Shown here: positions 15,872 through 26,700 of the stretch, piece by piece
Numbering within the stretch: the stretch's first letter is position 1
How the letters are laid out: each line of letters begins with the position of its first letter
NCBI GenBank assembly: GCA_000378025.1
Contig: KB899087.1
Coordinates: forward strand, 3,286,001 to 3,350,000
Source of the DNA: Xanthobacteraceae bacterium 501b
GTDB taxonomy: Bacteria; Pseudomonadota; Alphaproteobacteria; Rhizobiales; Xanthobacteraceae
Length of the DNA stretch: 64,000 bases
Direction of reading: 5' to 3'
The notes under the pieces: generated by a model
Database searches by the model: none
Told to the model about the DNA's origin: nothing
What the model saw: only the letters and a program-made list of their open reading frames with translations
Position numbers and translations under genes: made by a program

Positions 15872-15886
15872 GCGTAAGGGACTTTC
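15872..15886 (-). promoter_or_regulatory. Possible FixJ binding site upstream of fixK
   Basis: On the minus strand the segment reads GAAAGTCCCTTACGC. It resembles, from memory, the TTTCCCTTACG core of FixJ-controlled fixK promoters in alphaproteobacteria. It is 70-84 bp before the fixK start. The match is partial, so this is tentative. Confidence 0.3.
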
Positions 15887-15942
15887 CGGAAGCGCCGGCG
15901 GAAACCGCCCTCCGGCGCGCCGATTCCCGCCGGCGCGGCGCG

Positions 15943-16338
15943 TCAGAGCGGCGGCAGAACCCGGGCGATGGCGTCGACATCGAGCGGCTTGCGCATCACC
16001 CCATCCGGCACCAGGCCGCGCAGCTGGTGGTCGATGAAGCCCTGCGACTGGCCGGTGATGACCACCACGCGCGGCGGCGCGGCAAGGTTGAGCAGCCAGC
16101 GCACCAGCTGTGCGCCCGGTATGCCGGGCAGGCTGAGATCGACGATCACCGCGTCCGGCGCCTCGGGCACAGAGCCTTTGAACAGGCTCTCCGCATCGCG
16201 GTGGGAGATCACCGTGTGTCCGATATTGCGGAGGATGAGGGCGAGCGAATCGCTCACACCGGCATCATCCTCGACCACGTGAACTCTCAAGGGCTCTCTC
16301 CCGCTCTTTTCACAGACAGTGAGAAAGTGCGACGGCAT
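15943..16338 (-). CDS. Single-domain response regulator (receiver only)
   Basis: This protein of about 131 residues consists of one CheY-like receiver domain. The acidic pocket is EDD at residues 23-25, the phosphorylation site is Asp67 in VIVDLSLPG, the Thr is in VVVITGQ, and the conserved Lys is in MRKPLDVD. There is no output domain. A TTG at about 16290 with GGGAG in front would give a tidier 115-residue protein, so the start is uncertain. It sits between fixK and fixJ on the same strand. It may drain or relay phosphate from FixL, or be a feedback element as FixT is in Caulobacter (a comparison of role, not of sequence). Confidence 0.8.
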   Translation of the reverse strand: MPSHFLTVCEKSGREPLRVHVVEDDAGVSDSLALILRNIGHTVISHRDAESLFKGSVPEAPDAVIVDLSLPGIPGAQLVRWLLNLAAPPRVVVITGQSQGFIDHQLRGLVPDGVMRKPLDVDAIARVLPPL

Positions 16339-16401
16339 CAGCAATTCGTAGGGATGCGTAGAGGGCCGCGTCCTGCACGGGCATGGTGGAAGGCCACCCG
16401 C

Positions 16402-17019
16402 TCAGTCGCGCATGTCCTTGAGCACGATACGCACGAGGTCGGCGGCGTTCTTGGCGCCGAGCTTTTCCATGATGCGGGCGCGGTGCACCTCGATGGTGCG
16501 CGGCGAGATGCCGAGCGTGCGGCCGGCCTCCTTGTTGGAGGCGCCGGAGGCGATCTGCACCAGCACTTCGCGCTCGCGCGGGGTGAGCAGGTCATGGCCG
16601 GGGAAATGCGCCGTCAGCAGGTCGCCCGGCTCGGCCGAGGCGCGCCGTCCATGGGCGGCGATGGCGTCGCGCACCCGCTCCAGCACCGTGTCGGCGTCGA
16701 ACGGCTTCTCGATGAAGTCGAGCGCGCCGTGGCGGATGGCGTCCACCGCCATGGGAATGTCGCCCTGGCCGGAAATGATGAAGATAGGCGCCGGGTAGCG
16801 GTCGGCCTCCAGCTCTTTCAGAATGTCGAGCCCGGAGCGGCCGGGCATGTGCACGTCGAGCACGATGCAGGACGGCACATGGGTGCGCGCCACCGACAGG
16901 AAGGCGGCGCCGTCGGAAAAGCCGCGCACATGGTAGCCCTCCAGGCTGAGCACGAGCGAGAGCGCATCGCGCACCGCAGCATCGTCGTCGACGATGAAGA
17001 CCTCACCCAGATGCGCCAT
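16402..17019 (-). CDS. fixJ: Two-component response regulator FixJ
   Basis: This 205-residue regulator has the standard length of FixJ. The N-terminal receiver carries DDD at 11-13, the phosphorylated Asp55 in IVLDVHMPG and Lys in FIEKPFDAD. The C-terminal LuxR/NarL-type helix-turn-helix reads LTPREREVLVQIASGASNKEAG, then ISPRTIEVHRARIMEKL. It follows fixL by 13 bp, clearly co-transcribed. Phosphorylated FixJ activates fixK (and in some species nif or respiratory genes) under low oxygen. Confidence 0.94.
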   Translation of the reverse strand: MAHLGEVFIVDDDAAVRDALSLVLSLEGYHVRGFSDGAAFLSVARTHVPSCIVLDVHMPGRSGLDILKELEADRYPAPIFIISGQGDIPMAVDAIRHGALDFIEKPFDADTVLERVRDAIAAHGRRASAEPGDLLTAHFPGHDLLTPREREVLVQIASGASNKEAGRTLGISPRTIEVHRARIMEKLGAKNAADLVRIVLKDMRD

Positions 17020-17032
17020 CAACGGCCCCCCC

Positions 17033-18184
17033 TTACCCGACCTCGTCCGGCACCGGCGCCGCCGGCAGGACCAGCGTGAAGCACGCGCCCCTGCCATTGC
17101 CGCCGGGATCGACCAGCAGGTCTCCCCCGTGGTTCTGGGCGATCGTCCGCGAAATCGCAAGGCCGAGCCCCATGCCGCGACGTTTTGAACTAGCGAACGC
17201 CTCGAACAGCTTCGACAGCGCCTCCGGCGCGATGCCGGGGCCATTGTCCTGCACCTCCAGCCGCACGCTGCCCTCGCTCGCCAGGGTGCGGATCTGGATC
17301 GCCGGGTCGGGCACGCTGGCGGCGGCTTCGATGGCATTGCGCACCAGATTGACCACGATCTGCTGGATCTGCACCGGATCGACCGAGACCGGCGGCAGGC
17401 TCTCACCGGTCTGGCGGATGATGCGGATGCGGTGGCGCTGGCCGAGCAGGGTGAGGTCGATCGCCTCGTCGATCAGCGGGTCGAGCGGGCGCACATGGCG
17501 CTCGGGGTCGCGCTTCTCCACGAACTGGCGCATGCGCTGGATGATATGGCCGGCGCGCTCGGCCTCATTGGCCGCCTTGTCGAGAATGTCCCCGACCACC
17601 GTGACGATATCGATGCCCCGGCTATGGGCGCGGCGGATCGCCTGCAGATAGAGCATCAGCGCCGTCAGCGGCTGGTTCAGCTCATGGGCGATGGCGGCCC
17701 CCATCTCATCGATGGCGGAGACGCGGGCGAGGTGGACCAGCTCGCTCTGCAGATCGGCGAGCCGCTGCTCGCTCTCCTTGCGCGGGCGCAGATCGCGCAG
17801 AATGCCGATGAATTGCCGCCCTTCCGGGGTGGCCGCCTCGCCGACCGACAGCTCCAGCGGAAACACCGTGCCATCGGCATGCCGGCCCTGCACCTCGCGG
17901 CCGATGCCGATGATCTTCTTGACCCCGGTGCGGATATAGCTGCCGACATAGGCGTCGTGGTCGCGCGCATATTCGGTCGGCATGACAAGCTTGACGTTCT
18001 GCCCCACCGCCTCGGCGGTGGTGACGCCGAACATCTTCTCGCAGGCCTTGTTGAAGATCAGGATGCGGGCGTGCTCGTCGATGACGATGATGCCGTCGGC
18101 GGCGGTGTCCAGCACCGAGAGCAGCCGCGCCTCCGAGACGGTCGGCGGGTGCGGCGCATCGGACGGTGGCGCGAAATCCTTCAT
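17033..18184 (-). CDS. fixL: Oxygen-sensing heme-PAS histidine kinase FixL
   Basis: This soluble kinase has 383 residues. The PAS domain (about 20-130) carries the heme ligand His76 in ARDHDAYV and the oxygen-switch Arg96 in IIGIGREV. The 20-residue spacing equals that of His200 and Arg220 in Bradyrhizobium FixL, so this should be a true heme oxygen sensor. The kinase part has His167 in AIAHELNQPL, an N box in NLVRNAIEAA, and glycine boxes DNGPGI and GMGLGLAIS. No membrane helices are present, unlike Sinorhizobium FixL. With oxygen off the heme it phosphorylates FixJ. Confidence 0.94.
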   Translation of the reverse strand: MKDFAPPSDAPHPPTVSEARLLSVLDTAADGIIVIDEHARILIFNKACEKMFGVTTAEAVGQNVKLVMPTEYARDHDAYVGSYIRTGVKKIIGIGREVQGRHADGTVFPLELSVGEAATPEGRQFIGILRDLRPRKESEQRLADLQSELVHLARVSAIDEMGAAIAHELNQPLTALMLYLQAIRRAHSRGIDIVTVVGDILDKAANEAERAGHIIQRMRQFVEKRDPERHVRPLDPLIDEAIDLTLLGQRHRIRIIRQTGESLPPVSVDPVQIQQIVVNLVRNAIEAAASVPDPAIQIRTLASEGSVRLEVQDNGPGIAPEALSKLFEAFASSKRRGMGLGLAISRTIAQNHGGDLLVDPGGNGRGACFTLVLPAAPVPDEVG

Positions 18185-18262
18185 GATTTCAGTGTGCTCC
18201 GCCGGCGCGCCGGCCGCAACCGATCCGTGCCCGATTTCGGCCGGTGCGGCCCTGCCGGTGGC

Positions 18263-19477
18263 TCATTTCTGCAGCCAGCGCACCAGCCGGTCGGTCGCCT
18301 CAACCATCTGCGCCTCGCCACGGGCAAAGCACATGCGGATATAGCTTTCCCCGCCGGGGCCGAAGGCGGTGCCGGGGGCGAGGCCGATGCCCGCCTCGTC
18401 GACCAGCTTCAGCGCCAGCGCGCGCATATCCGCCTCGCCCTCGACGCCGAAGAACATGTAGAAGGCGCCGGGCGGCGAGGCGAAGCGCACACGGTTGGAG
18501 GTGGCCAGCCCCTTGGCCACGATGTCGCGCCCGCGCCGCGCCCGCTCGATCTGGTGGGCGACGAAGCTCTCGCCGCGCTCCAGCGCCGCCACGCCGGCCC
18601 GCTGCATGAAGGCGGCGACGCCCGAGGTGGAATACTGGATCAGGTTCTCCAGCACCGGGCCGAGCGAGGGGTGCGCCTCGATCCAGCCGAGCCGCCAGCC
18701 GGTCATCGCCCAGTTCTTGGAGAAGGTCTGCACGAACAGGATGCGGTCGTCCTCTTCCATCACGTCGTGGAAGGACGGCGCAAGGGCCGGGCCGCCCTCC
18801 TCCGCCTCGTAGAAGAAGCGGCCATAGATCTCGTCGGCGACGATCCACAGCCCGTGCCGGCGGGCGATGTCGAGCACGCCGCGCAGCGTGTCCGGCGAGG
18901 CGACAAAGCCGGTGGGGTTGGCCGGCGAGTTGATGAAGATCACCCGCGTGCGCGGCGTCACCGCGCTCTCCAGCCGGTCGAGATCGAGCCAGAAGCCGCG
19001 CGCCGCGTCGAAGGAGAACGGCACGAACACCGGCCGCGCGCCGACCACCTCGGCCGCCGCCGCTGCGTTCGGCCAGGAGGGCGAGGGGATGAGGATCTCG
19101 TCGCCCGCCGACAGGGTGAGCGCCAGCGCCACCTGGATCGCCTGCATGCCCGAGCCGGTGACGTAGTAGCGCTCGGGATCGTCCGCCACGCCATAGAGCC
19201 GGTGCATGTAGCGGGCGAGCGCGGCGCGCAGTTCCGGGATGCCGCGCTGCCAGGTGTAGAAGGTCTCCCCCGCCGCCAGCGAGCGGGTCGCCGCCTCGCT
19301 GATGAAGGCCGGGGTCGGCAGATCACCCTCGCCGGCCCAGAGCGGAATCAGCCCTTCCTTCCGGCGGCCGTAATTCATCACCTCGACAATGCCGCTCTCC
19401 GGCAGCGACAGCGCCTGCGGGCGGATATGGTCGAGCAGCGAGGGCTTGGCGAAGAAGGGCGCGGCGTCGGCGGACAT
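18263..19477 (-). CDS. Class I/II PLP-dependent aminotransferase
   Basis: This 404-residue enzyme of the aspartate aminotransferase fold has the PLP lysine Lys254 in TFSKNWAMTGWRLGW. Other marks are YVTGSGMQAIQ, the SPANPTG loop, VADEIYGRF and the C-terminal arginine region SYIRMCFARG. The start is the ATG of MSADAAPFFAK. Substrate choice cannot be told from the motifs. It stands alone, 78 bp upstream of fixL on the same strand, and 135 bp from the rhamnose cluster. Confidence 0.9.
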   Translation of the reverse strand: MSADAAPFFAKPSLLDHIRPQALSLPESGIVEVMNYGRRKEGLIPLWAGEGDLPTPAFISEAATRSLAAGETFYTWQRGIPELRAALARYMHRLYGVADDPERYYVTGSGMQAIQVALALTLSAGDEILIPSPSWPNAAAAAEVVGARPVFVPFSFDAARGFWLDLDRLESAVTPRTRVIFINSPANPTGFVASPDTLRGVLDIARRHGLWIVADEIYGRFFYEAEEGGPALAPSFHDVMEEDDRILFVQTFSKNWAMTGWRLGWIEAHPSLGPVLENLIQYSTSGVAAFMQRAGVAALERGESFVAHQIERARRGRDIVAKGLATSNRVRFASPPGAFYMFFGVEGEADMRALALKLVDEAGIGLAPGTAFGPGGESYIRMCFARGEAQMVEATDRLVRWLQK

Positions 19478-19612
19478 GGGAGAACCTGAAAAGGGCGCGG
19501 GGCGGGAGAGCTGAAAGAGCGCGGGCCGCCAGTCTACAACCGACCGGCGGCGTGGATTCATCAAAAGAGATGAGCCGGCAATGAAGGAAAACGATGGATC
19601 GCGCGCGGCCGA

Positions 19613-20485
19613 TCAGCCTTCCTCGTCGGCGATGCGCAGGAGATAGGCGCCATAGGCGGACTTCCTCTGCGCCTCGCCAAGCGCGCGCAGCTGGGCGGCA
19701 TCGATGAAGCCGGCGCGGAAGGCGATCTCTTCCGGCGAGGCGATGCGCAGCCCCTGCCGGCTCTCCAGGATCTGCACGAACTGCGCCGCTTCGATCAGCG
19801 ATTCCGGCGTGCCGGTGTCGAGCCAGGCGAAGCCCCGGCCCATCATCAGCACATCGAGCTCGCCGCGCTCCATATAGGCGCGGTTGACGTCGGTGATCTC
19901 GATCTCGCCGCGCGGCGAGGGTTTCAGCCCGGCGGCGATCTCCACCACCCGGTTGTCGTAGAAATAAAGCCCGGTCACCGCGAGATTGGAGCGCGGCACC
20001 GCCGGCTTCTCCTCGATGGAGAGCACCTTGCCGCCCTCGCCCATCTCCACCACGCCGTAGCGCTCGGGGTCCTTGACCGGATAGCCGAACACGGTGGCAC
20101 CGGCCTCGCGCGCGGCCGCCTTGGCCAGCAATTCCGGCAGGCCATGGCCGAAGAACAGGTTGTCGCCCAGCACCAGCGCCACGGGATCGTCGCCGATGAA
20201 GTCGCGCCCGACGATGAAGGCATCCGCCAGCCCGCGCGGGCTTTCCTGCACCGCATAGCTCAAGCGGAGGCCGAACTGCGCACCGTCCCCCAGCAGCTTC
20301 TGGAACAGCGGGCTGTCATGCGGCGTGGTGATGACCAGAATGTCCCGGATCCCCGCCATCATCAGCGTGGTGAGGGGATAGTAGATCATCGGCTTGTCAT
20401 AGACCGGCAGCAGCTGCTTCGACACGACCAGCGTGATCGGGTGAAGCCGCGTACCGGAGCCGCCGGCGAGGATGATGCCCTTCAT
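19613..20485 (-). CDS. rfbA: Glucose-1-phosphate thymidylyltransferase
   Basis: This 290-residue cytoplasmic enzyme makes dTDP-glucose from glucose-1-phosphate and dTTP, the first step of dTDP-L-rhamnose synthesis. It begins [18 protein letters not shown], the nucleotide-binding loop, followed by [17 protein letters not shown] and the catalytic [28 protein letters not shown] near the end is typical of RmlA. It is the last of four minus-strand genes in the order rfbC, rfbB, rfbD, rfbA. Confidence 0.97.
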   Translation of the reverse strand: MKGIILAGGSGTRLHPITLVVSKQLLPVYDKPMIYYPLTTLMMAGIRDILVITTPHDSPLFQKLLGDGAQFGLRLSYAVQESPRGLADAFIVGRDFIGDDPVALVLGDNLFFGHGLPELLAKAAAREAGATVFGYPVKDPERYGVVEMGEGGKVLSIEEKPAVPRSNLAVTGLYFYDNRVVEIAAGLKPSPRGEIEITDVNRAYMERGELDVLMMGRGFAWLDTGTPESLIEAAQFVQILESRQGLRIASPEEIAFRAGFIDAAQLRALGEAQRKSAYGAYLLRIADEEG

Positions 20486-20506
20486 GTGCGTCCGTGTCCT
20501 GTGAGA

Positions 20507-21394
20507 TCAGCCCGCCGGCGAGGCGAGCAGCGCGTCGACCACCTCGGCCACCCGTTCCTGCCAGGGCGCGGCGCGGGTGCCGCTCGCCCGCGCGAATGCC
20601 TCGCTCGACAGTTCCGAATTGGCCGGGCGGCGCGCCGGGGTGGGGTAGTCCACTGTCGTGATCGGCACGATCTCGGGATGGCGGCCGGTGTGCTGGCCGG
20701 CCCGCTCCAGTATCGCGGTGGCGAAGTCGAACCAGGTCGTCGCCCCGGTGCCGGCGAGGTGATAGGTGCCCGGCGTCAGCGTCCCCGCCGCCAGCGGCGC
20801 CGCCGCGGCCAGCAGGCCTTCGGCGATATCGCGTGTCGCGGTGGGGCAGCCGCGCTGGTCGGCGACGATGGTCAGCCGGTCGCGCTCGGAGGCGAGGCGC
20901 AGCATGGTCTTGAGGAAATTGGCGCCATGCACGCCATAGACCCAGGAGGTGCGGATGATGAGATGGCGCGCCAGCCCCGCGCGCACGGCCCGCTCGCCCG
21001 CTTCCTTCGAGGCGCCATAGACGCCGAGCGGGGCGACGGGGTCACTCTCGACATAGGCGCCCGGCTTGGTGCCGTCGAACACATAGTCGGTGGAGAGGTG
21101 GATCAGCGCCGCGCCCTGTTCGGCGCAGGCCTGCGCGATCAGCCCGGGGGCGACCGCGTTGATGAGATGCGCCCGCTCGGGCTCGCTCTCGGCCCGGTCC
21201 ACCGCCGTATAGGCGGCGGCGTTGATCACCACCTCCGGCCGCGCCGTCGCCAGTGCCCGCGCCAGCGCGGCGGCGTCCGTGATGTCGAGCCCGGCATGGT
21301 CGAGCGCCACCAGCTCATGGCCGGCCTCGCCCGCCCGGCCGGCGATTTCGCGGCCCACCTGCCCGCCGGCGCCGAGGAGCAGAAGCCGGCTCAT
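20507..21394 (-). CDS. rfbD: dTDP-4-dehydrorhamnose reductase
   Basis: This 295-residue NADPH-dependent short-chain dehydrogenase catalyses the last step to dTDP-L-rhamnose. It has the GAGGQVGRE dinucleotide motif, the conserved STDYVFDG, and the YGASKEAGE catalytic Tyr-x3-Lys. The start ATG overlaps the rfbB stop by 4 bp (ATGA), implying translational coupling. Confidence 0.96.
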   Translation of the reverse strand: MSRLLLLGAGGQVGREIAGRAGEAGHELVALDHAGLDITDAAALARALATARPEVVINAAAYTAVDRAESEPERAHLINAVAPGLIAQACAEQGAALIHLSTDYVFDGTKPGAYVESDPVAPLGVYGASKEAGERAVRAGLARHLIIRTSWVYGVHGANFLKTMLRLASERDRLTIVADQRGCPTATRDIAEGLLAAAAPLAAGTLTPGTYHLAGTGATTWFDFATAILERAGQHTGRHPEIVPITTVDYPTPARRPANSELSSEAFARASGTRAAPWQERVAEVVDALLASPAG

Positions 21395-22455
21395 GTGGCG
21401 AGGCCGATGCGCTGGCGGGCATAGCGCGCCTTCAGCGGCTCCCACCAGCCCGGATTGTCGAGATACCAGCGCACGGTCTTCTCGATGCCGCTCTCGAAGG
21501 TCTCCGCCGGCACCCAGCCGAGTTCGCGCTGCAGCTTGCCGGCGTCGATGGCGTAGCGCGCATCATGGCCGGGGCGATCGGTGACGAAGCGGATCAGCCC
21601 CTCGCGCGGGCCGATTTTCGCATCGGGCACCACGCGGTCCATGATGGCGCAGATGGTGCGGACCACGTCGATGTTGCGGCGCTCATTATTGCCGCCGACA
21701 TTGTAGCTCTCGCCCGGCCGCCCGCGCGTGGCGATGAGGTCGAGAGCGCTCGCGTGGTCGTCGACATAGAGCCAGTCGCGCACATTCTCGCCCTTGCCAT
21801 AGACCGGCAGCGGCGCGCCTTCCAGCGCGTTGAGGATGGTGAGCGGGATCAGCTTTTCCGGGAAATGGTACGGCCCGTAATTGTTCGAGCAGTTCGACAT
21901 CACCACCGGCAGGCCATAGGTGTGGAACCAGGCCCGCACCAGATGGTCGGACGAGGCTTTCGAGGCCGAATACGGGGAATTTGGCTGGTAGGGCGTGTCC
22001 TCATGGAACAGCCCTTCCGCCCCCAGCGTGCCGAACACCTCGTCGGTGGAGATGTGGTGGAAGCGGAAGCGCCCCCGCGCCGCGCCGTCGAGCCCGCGCC
22101 AATAGGCCAGCGTCTCGTCCAGCAGCGTGTAGGTGCCGACGATATTGGTGCGGATGAAATCGCCCGGCCCGTCGATCGAGCGGTCGACATGCGACTCGGC
22201 GGCGAGGTGCATCACCAGATCGGGCCGGAACTCCGCCAGCGCCGCGCGGAACGCCGTGCCGTCACAGATATCGGCCTGAAGGAAGCTGTGGCCGGGCAGA
22301 TTGTGCACCTCGCCCAGCGAGGCGAGGTTGCCGGCATAGGTCAGCTTGTCATAGGTCAGCACCTGCCGGCCCTGCCGCACCAGCCGGCGCACCACGGCCG
22401 AGCCGATGAAGCCGGCGCCGCCGGTGACGAGAACACGCTGGGCGGGAACGCTCAT
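21391..22455 (-). CDS. rfbB: dTDP-glucose 4,6-dehydratase
   Basis: This 354-residue extended SDR enzyme has [15 protein letters not shown] at the N-terminus, [15 protein letters not shown], the [10 protein letters not shown] catalytic loop and [14 protein letters not shown] (Tyr-x3-Lys). [18 protein letters not shown] is diagnostic of RmlB. It follows rfbC by 4 bp and overlaps rfbD. The start at [13 protein letters not shown] was chosen over a long upstream extension that lies inside rfbC. Confidence 0.97.
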   Translation of the reverse strand: MSVPAQRVLVTGGAGFIGSAVVRRLVRQGRQVLTYDKLTYAGNLASLGEVHNLPGHSFLQADICDGTAFRAALAEFRPDLVMHLAAESHVDRSIDGPGDFIRTNIVGTYTLLDETLAYWRGLDGAARGRFRFHHISTDEVFGTLGAEGLFHEDTPYQPNSPYSASKASSDHLVRAWFHTYGLPVVMSNCSNNYGPYHFPEKLIPLTILNALEGAPLPVYGKGENVRDWLYVDDHASALDLIATRGRPGESYNVGGNNERRNIDVVRTICAIMDRVVPDAKIGPREGLIRFVTDRPGHDARYAIDAGKLQRELGWVPAETFESGIEKTVRWYLDNPGWWEPLKARYARQRIGLAT

Positions 22456-22459
22456 GATC

Positions 22460-23035
22460 TCACGCTCCTGCCGGCTCGAAGGTGAAGGGCGTCGCATAGT
22501 CCCGCAGCAGCGGCGCCGCCCGGTCCTTGGCCGAGAGGATCGCCGCTCCGGCCGCCACCGGCCAGTCAATGGCCAGATCCGGGTCGTCCCAGCGAATGCC
22601 GGCGTCGTTTGCCGGCGCATAAGGCGCATCGACCTTGTAGGAAACCAGCGTATCGGGCTCCAGCGTGCAGAAGCCGTGGGCGAAGCCGTGCGGCACCAGC
22701 AATTGCTCGCCCCCGGCGGCGGTCAGCGTCGCCGCAACCCAGCGCCCATAGCTGGGCGAACCCTTCCGGATATCGACCGCCACGTCGAAAATGGCGCCGC
22801 GCACCGCCCGCACCAGCTTGGCCTGCGCCATGGGCGGGGTCTGGAAATGCAGCCCCCGCACCACGCCGACCTCGCGCGAGAGCGATTCATTGTCCTGCAC
22901 GAAGGCGATGTCGAGGCCGAAGGCGTCGAATGCCGGCTTCTTGTAGGTCTCGCAGAAATAGCCCCGCGCATCGCCATGCCGGACCGGCTGGACGAGGACG
23001 ACATCGGCAATGGCAAGACGGGTAAAGCTGGTCAT
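22460..23035 (-). CDS. rfbC: dTDP-4-dehydrorhamnose 3,5-epimerase
   Basis: This 191-residue cupin-type epimerase has the RGYFCETY start region, [18 protein letters not shown] (catalytic His region) and [14 protein letters not shown], all family hallmarks. It is the first gene of the rhamnose operon. A GTG four codons upstream (23047) is an alternative start. Rhamnose made here would feed lipopolysaccharide or exopolysaccharide assembly, but no glycosyltransferase is in this window. Confidence 0.95.
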   Translation of the reverse strand: MTSFTRLAIADVVLVQPVRHGDARGYFCETYKKPAFDAFGLDIAFVQDNESLSREVGVVRGLHFQTPPMAQAKLVRAVRGAIFDVAVDIRKGSPSYGRWVAATLTAAGGEQLLVPHGFAHGFCTLEPDTLVSYKVDAPYAPANDAGIRWDDPDLAIDWPVAAGAAILSAKDRAAPLLRDYATPFTFEPAGA

Positions 23036-23098
23036 ATCGCTCTGCACTCGACGGGAACTCCGGCGCTTTTACCCGCTCTTGCGTTCCCGTCACAGCCC

Positions 23099-23560
23099 TC
23101 AGGGGGTCGTCGATTGGTCGAGGGGGCCCGGCGCGGCCTTGCGGGCGAGAATGTCGCGGATTTCGGTGAGCAGCACCTCCTCCTTGGTCGGCGGCGCGGG
23201 CAGCGGCGGCTCCTTCGCCGCGTTGCGGCGCAGCCGGTTGATGCCCTTCACCACCAGGAACAGGATCCAGGCGATGATGAGAAAATTGATTACCACAGTG
23301 AGGAAATGGCCATAGGCGAACACCGCGCCCTGCTCGCGCGCGGCGGCGAGCGAGGTGGCGGTGACGCTGGAGGACAGGCCGACAAAGTAATTGGAGAAAT
23401 CCAGCCCGCCAAAGGCGGCGCCGACGATGGGCATGAACAGGTCGGTGACGATCGAGGACACGATCTGGCCGAAGGCGGCGCCGATGATCACGCCGATGGC
23501 GAGATCGACCACATTGCCCTTCACCGCGAATTCGCGGAACTCGGTGAGTACCTTGCTCAT
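23099..23560 (-). CDS. mscL: Large-conductance mechanosensitive channel
   Basis: This 153-residue inner-membrane channel has the amphipathic N-terminal helix ([21 protein letters not shown]), TM1 ([21 protein letters not shown]), a periplasmic loop, TM2 ([20 protein letters not shown]) and a charged C-terminal helix ([16 protein letters not shown]). It opens under membrane tension on osmotic downshift. It is divergent from the large sensor kinase gene. AAACCTCC on the plus strand just upstream gives a GGAGG ribosome binding site. Confidence 0.97.
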   Translation of the reverse strand: MSKVLTEFREFAVKGNVVDLAIGVIIGAAFGQIVSSIVTDLFMPIVGAAFGGLDFSNYFVGLSSSVTATSLAAAREQGAVFAYGHFLTVVINFLIIAWILFLVVKGINRLRRNAAKEPPLPAPPTKEEVLLTEIRDILARKAAPGPLDQSTTP

Positions 23561-23729
23561 GAAACCTCCAACATACGGCTGCCCGGCGGCACCACTGTGA
23601 TACGGCGCACCGGCGCGGGCAACCCTTCCGGCACCCCCGCGTGGTGGACAGGTGCCACCGCGCGCCATCTTGCCGGAGCGGGCGGGCGCGGCGCATAAAG
23701 GCAGCGGCTCCACGCCGCCGGGAGAGTGC

Positions 23730-26700
23730 ATGCTTCAGGCATGGTCCATCATCGCCGTCGCGCTCGTCTATATCGGCTTTCTCTTCGCCGTGGCGAGCTT
23801 CGGTGACCGGCGCCTGCCGCGGCGCGGGCGCGAGGGGCGGCCCTATATCTATTCGCTCTCGCTGGCGGTCTACTGCACCTCCTGGACCTTTTTCGGCTCG
23901 GTCGGCCTTGCCACCACCCAGGGCATCAACTTCCTGACCATCTATATCGGGCCGATCCTGGTGTTCGCGCTGGGAACGCCGTTCCTGCTGCGGGTGGTGC
24001 GGCTCGCCAAGGCGCAGAACATCACCTCGATCGCCGATTTCGTCGCCGCCCGCTACGGCAAGAGCCAGGGCGTGGCGGCGCTGGTGGCCTGCGTCGCCAT
24101 TGTCGGCTCGCTGCCCTACATCGCCCTGCAGCTGAAAGCCGTCTCCGCCGCCCTTCTCGCCATGCTCGGCGATTTCGAGGGGCTGGGGATGCACTACCCG
24201 CTGGTGGGCGATCTCGCGCTGACCGTCGCGGTGGCGATGGCGGTGTTCGCCGTGCTGTTCGGCACCCGCCATATCGACGCCACCGAGCATCAGGAAGGGC
24301 TGATGCTGGCGGTGGCGACCGAATCCATCGTCAAGCTGGTCAGCTTCCTGGCGGTCGGCCTGTTCGTCGTGTTCGGCATGTTCGCCGGCCCGTGGGACCT
24401 GTTCGAGAAGGCGGCCGCGAAGGGCGTGCTGCCGGTGCTGACCGACGGCTTCACGCTGGGCAGCTGGGCGGCGATGACGCTGCTCTCGGCGCTCGCCATC
24501 CTGCTGCTGCCGCGCCAGTTCCACGTCGCCGTGGTGGAGAACACCTCCGAGAACGAAATCCGCACCGCGCGCTGGCTGTTCCCGCTCTATCTCGTGCTGA
24601 TCAATTTGTTCGTCATCCCCATCGCCATCGCCGGCCTGGTCGCCTTTCCGCCCGGCTTTATCGATGGCGACATGTATGTCGTCACCCTGCCGCTGTCGGC
24701 GGGGGCGCAGCTGATGTCGCTGGTGGCCTTTGTCGGCGGGCTTTCCGCCGCCACCGCCATGGTGATCGTCGAGACGGTGGCCCTCGCCGTCATGGTGTCG
24801 AACGACATCTTCATGCCGCTGATGGTGCGCGGCCGGCGGCTGCGGGAGGGGGAGGATTCCGGCCGCGCCGGCGCCCCGCCTGACCATGTCGACATGGGGC
24901 ACCGCCTGCTCACCGTGCGGCGCATCGCCATCTTCGCCATTCTGCTGCTGGCCTATCTCTATTACCGCGTCACCGGCGAGGCGCAGCTGGCGCAGATCGG
25001 CCTCTTGTCCTTCGCCGCCGTCGCCCAGTTCGGGCCGGCGCTGCTGATCGGCCTCGTCTGGCGGCGCGGCACCGGGCTCGGCGCGCTGGCCGGCATCGCC
25101 GCCGGCATCGCGCTCTGGGCCTATACGCTGCTGCTGCCCAATTTGGTCGATGCCGGCCTGTTCAGCCCGGCGCTGGTGAGCGAGGGACCGATGGGCCTCG
25201 CCTTCCTGCGCCCGCAGGCCTTGCTCGGCGTGCAGGCGAGCCCGCTGGTGCATGGCGTGCTGTGGAGCCTCACGGTCAATGTGCTGGTGTTCTTCGCTGC
25301 CTCGATGATCCGCCGGCCCACCCCGATCGAGCGGCTGCAGGCGAGCGTGTTCGTGCAGAGCGAGCATGTCCCCTCGGCCCCGAGCTTCCGGCTGTGGCGC
25401 TCGCCGGTGACGGTGGGCGAGCTGATCGCCACCGTCGCCCGCTATCTCGGCGAGGAGCGCACCCGCGCCTCGTTCGAGAGCGTGGCGGCGATGCGCGGCG
25501 TGTCGCTGGAGCCGGGGCGCGAGGCGGATTTCCAGCTCATCCGCTATGCCGAGCACCTGCTCGCCTCGGCCATCGGCGCCGCCTCCTCGCGGCTCGTGCT
25601 GTCGCTGATGCTGAGGAAGCGCACCGTTTCCACCAAGGCGGCGCTCAAGCTGCTCGACGACGCCTCCGCCGCCATCCAGTACAACCGCGAAATCCTGCAG
25701 ACCGCGCTCGACCATGTGCGCCAGGGCATCGCGGTGTTCGACCGCGACCTGCGGCTCGTCACCTGGAACCGCCAGTTCGGCGAGATGCTGGACCTGCCGC
25801 CGGAAATCCTGCGCATCGGCATCGGCATCGACCAGATCATCCGCTTCAACGCCACCGCCGGCCAGTTCGGCCCCGGCACGGTGGAGGAGATCGTGCGCGA
25901 GAAGCTCTCGCGTTATGCCCGGCGCAATGTCGCCTTCCAGGAACGCCTCGCCCCGCGCGGCGTGGTGATGGAAGTGCGCGTCAGCACCATGCCGGATGGC
26001 GGGGTGGTGGTGACCTTCACCGACATCACCCCGACGGTGGAAGCCGCCGAGGCGCTGGAGCGGGCGAACGAGACGCTGGAACGGCGCGTGCGCGAGCGTA
26101 CCAAGGCGCTGGAGAACCTCAATGCCCAGCTGGCGCAGGCCAAGTCCGAGGCGGACGAGGCCAATATCTCGAAAACCCGTTTCCTCGCCGCCGCCAGCCA
26201 CGATATTTTGCAGCCGTTGAATGCGGCCCGGCTTTACGCCACCAGCCTTGTCGAGCGCGCCGAGGGCGGCGACGACGCCCGCCTCGCCCGCAATGTCGAT
26301 GCCTCGCTGGAGGCGGTGGAGGAAATTCTCGGCGCGCTGCTCGACATTTCCCGCCTCGACGCCGGAGCCCACAAGCCGGAATTCGCCGCGCTGCGGCTCG
26401 ACGAGATCTTCCGCCAGCTCGACGTCGAATTCGCCCCGATGGCGATGGAGAAGGGGCTGCGGCTGACCTTCGTGCCGAGTTCCGCCGCCGTGCGCTCCGA
26501 CCGGCGGCTGCTGCGCCGGCTGCTGCAGAACCTCGTCTCCAACGCGATCAAGTACACCCCACGCGGCCGGGTGCTGGTGGGGGTGCGGCGGCGGCGCGGC
26601 AAGCTGCGCATCCAGGTGCTCGACACCGGCGTCGGGGTGCCTGTCAACAAGCAGAAGCTCATCTTCAAGGAATTCCTGCGCCTCGACGAGGGCGCGCGGG

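Noticed and set aside
23050..23095. EcfG promoter upstream of rfbC
   Set aside because: GGAAC is present, but the next CGTT is 23 bp away and on the strand facing away from rfbC.
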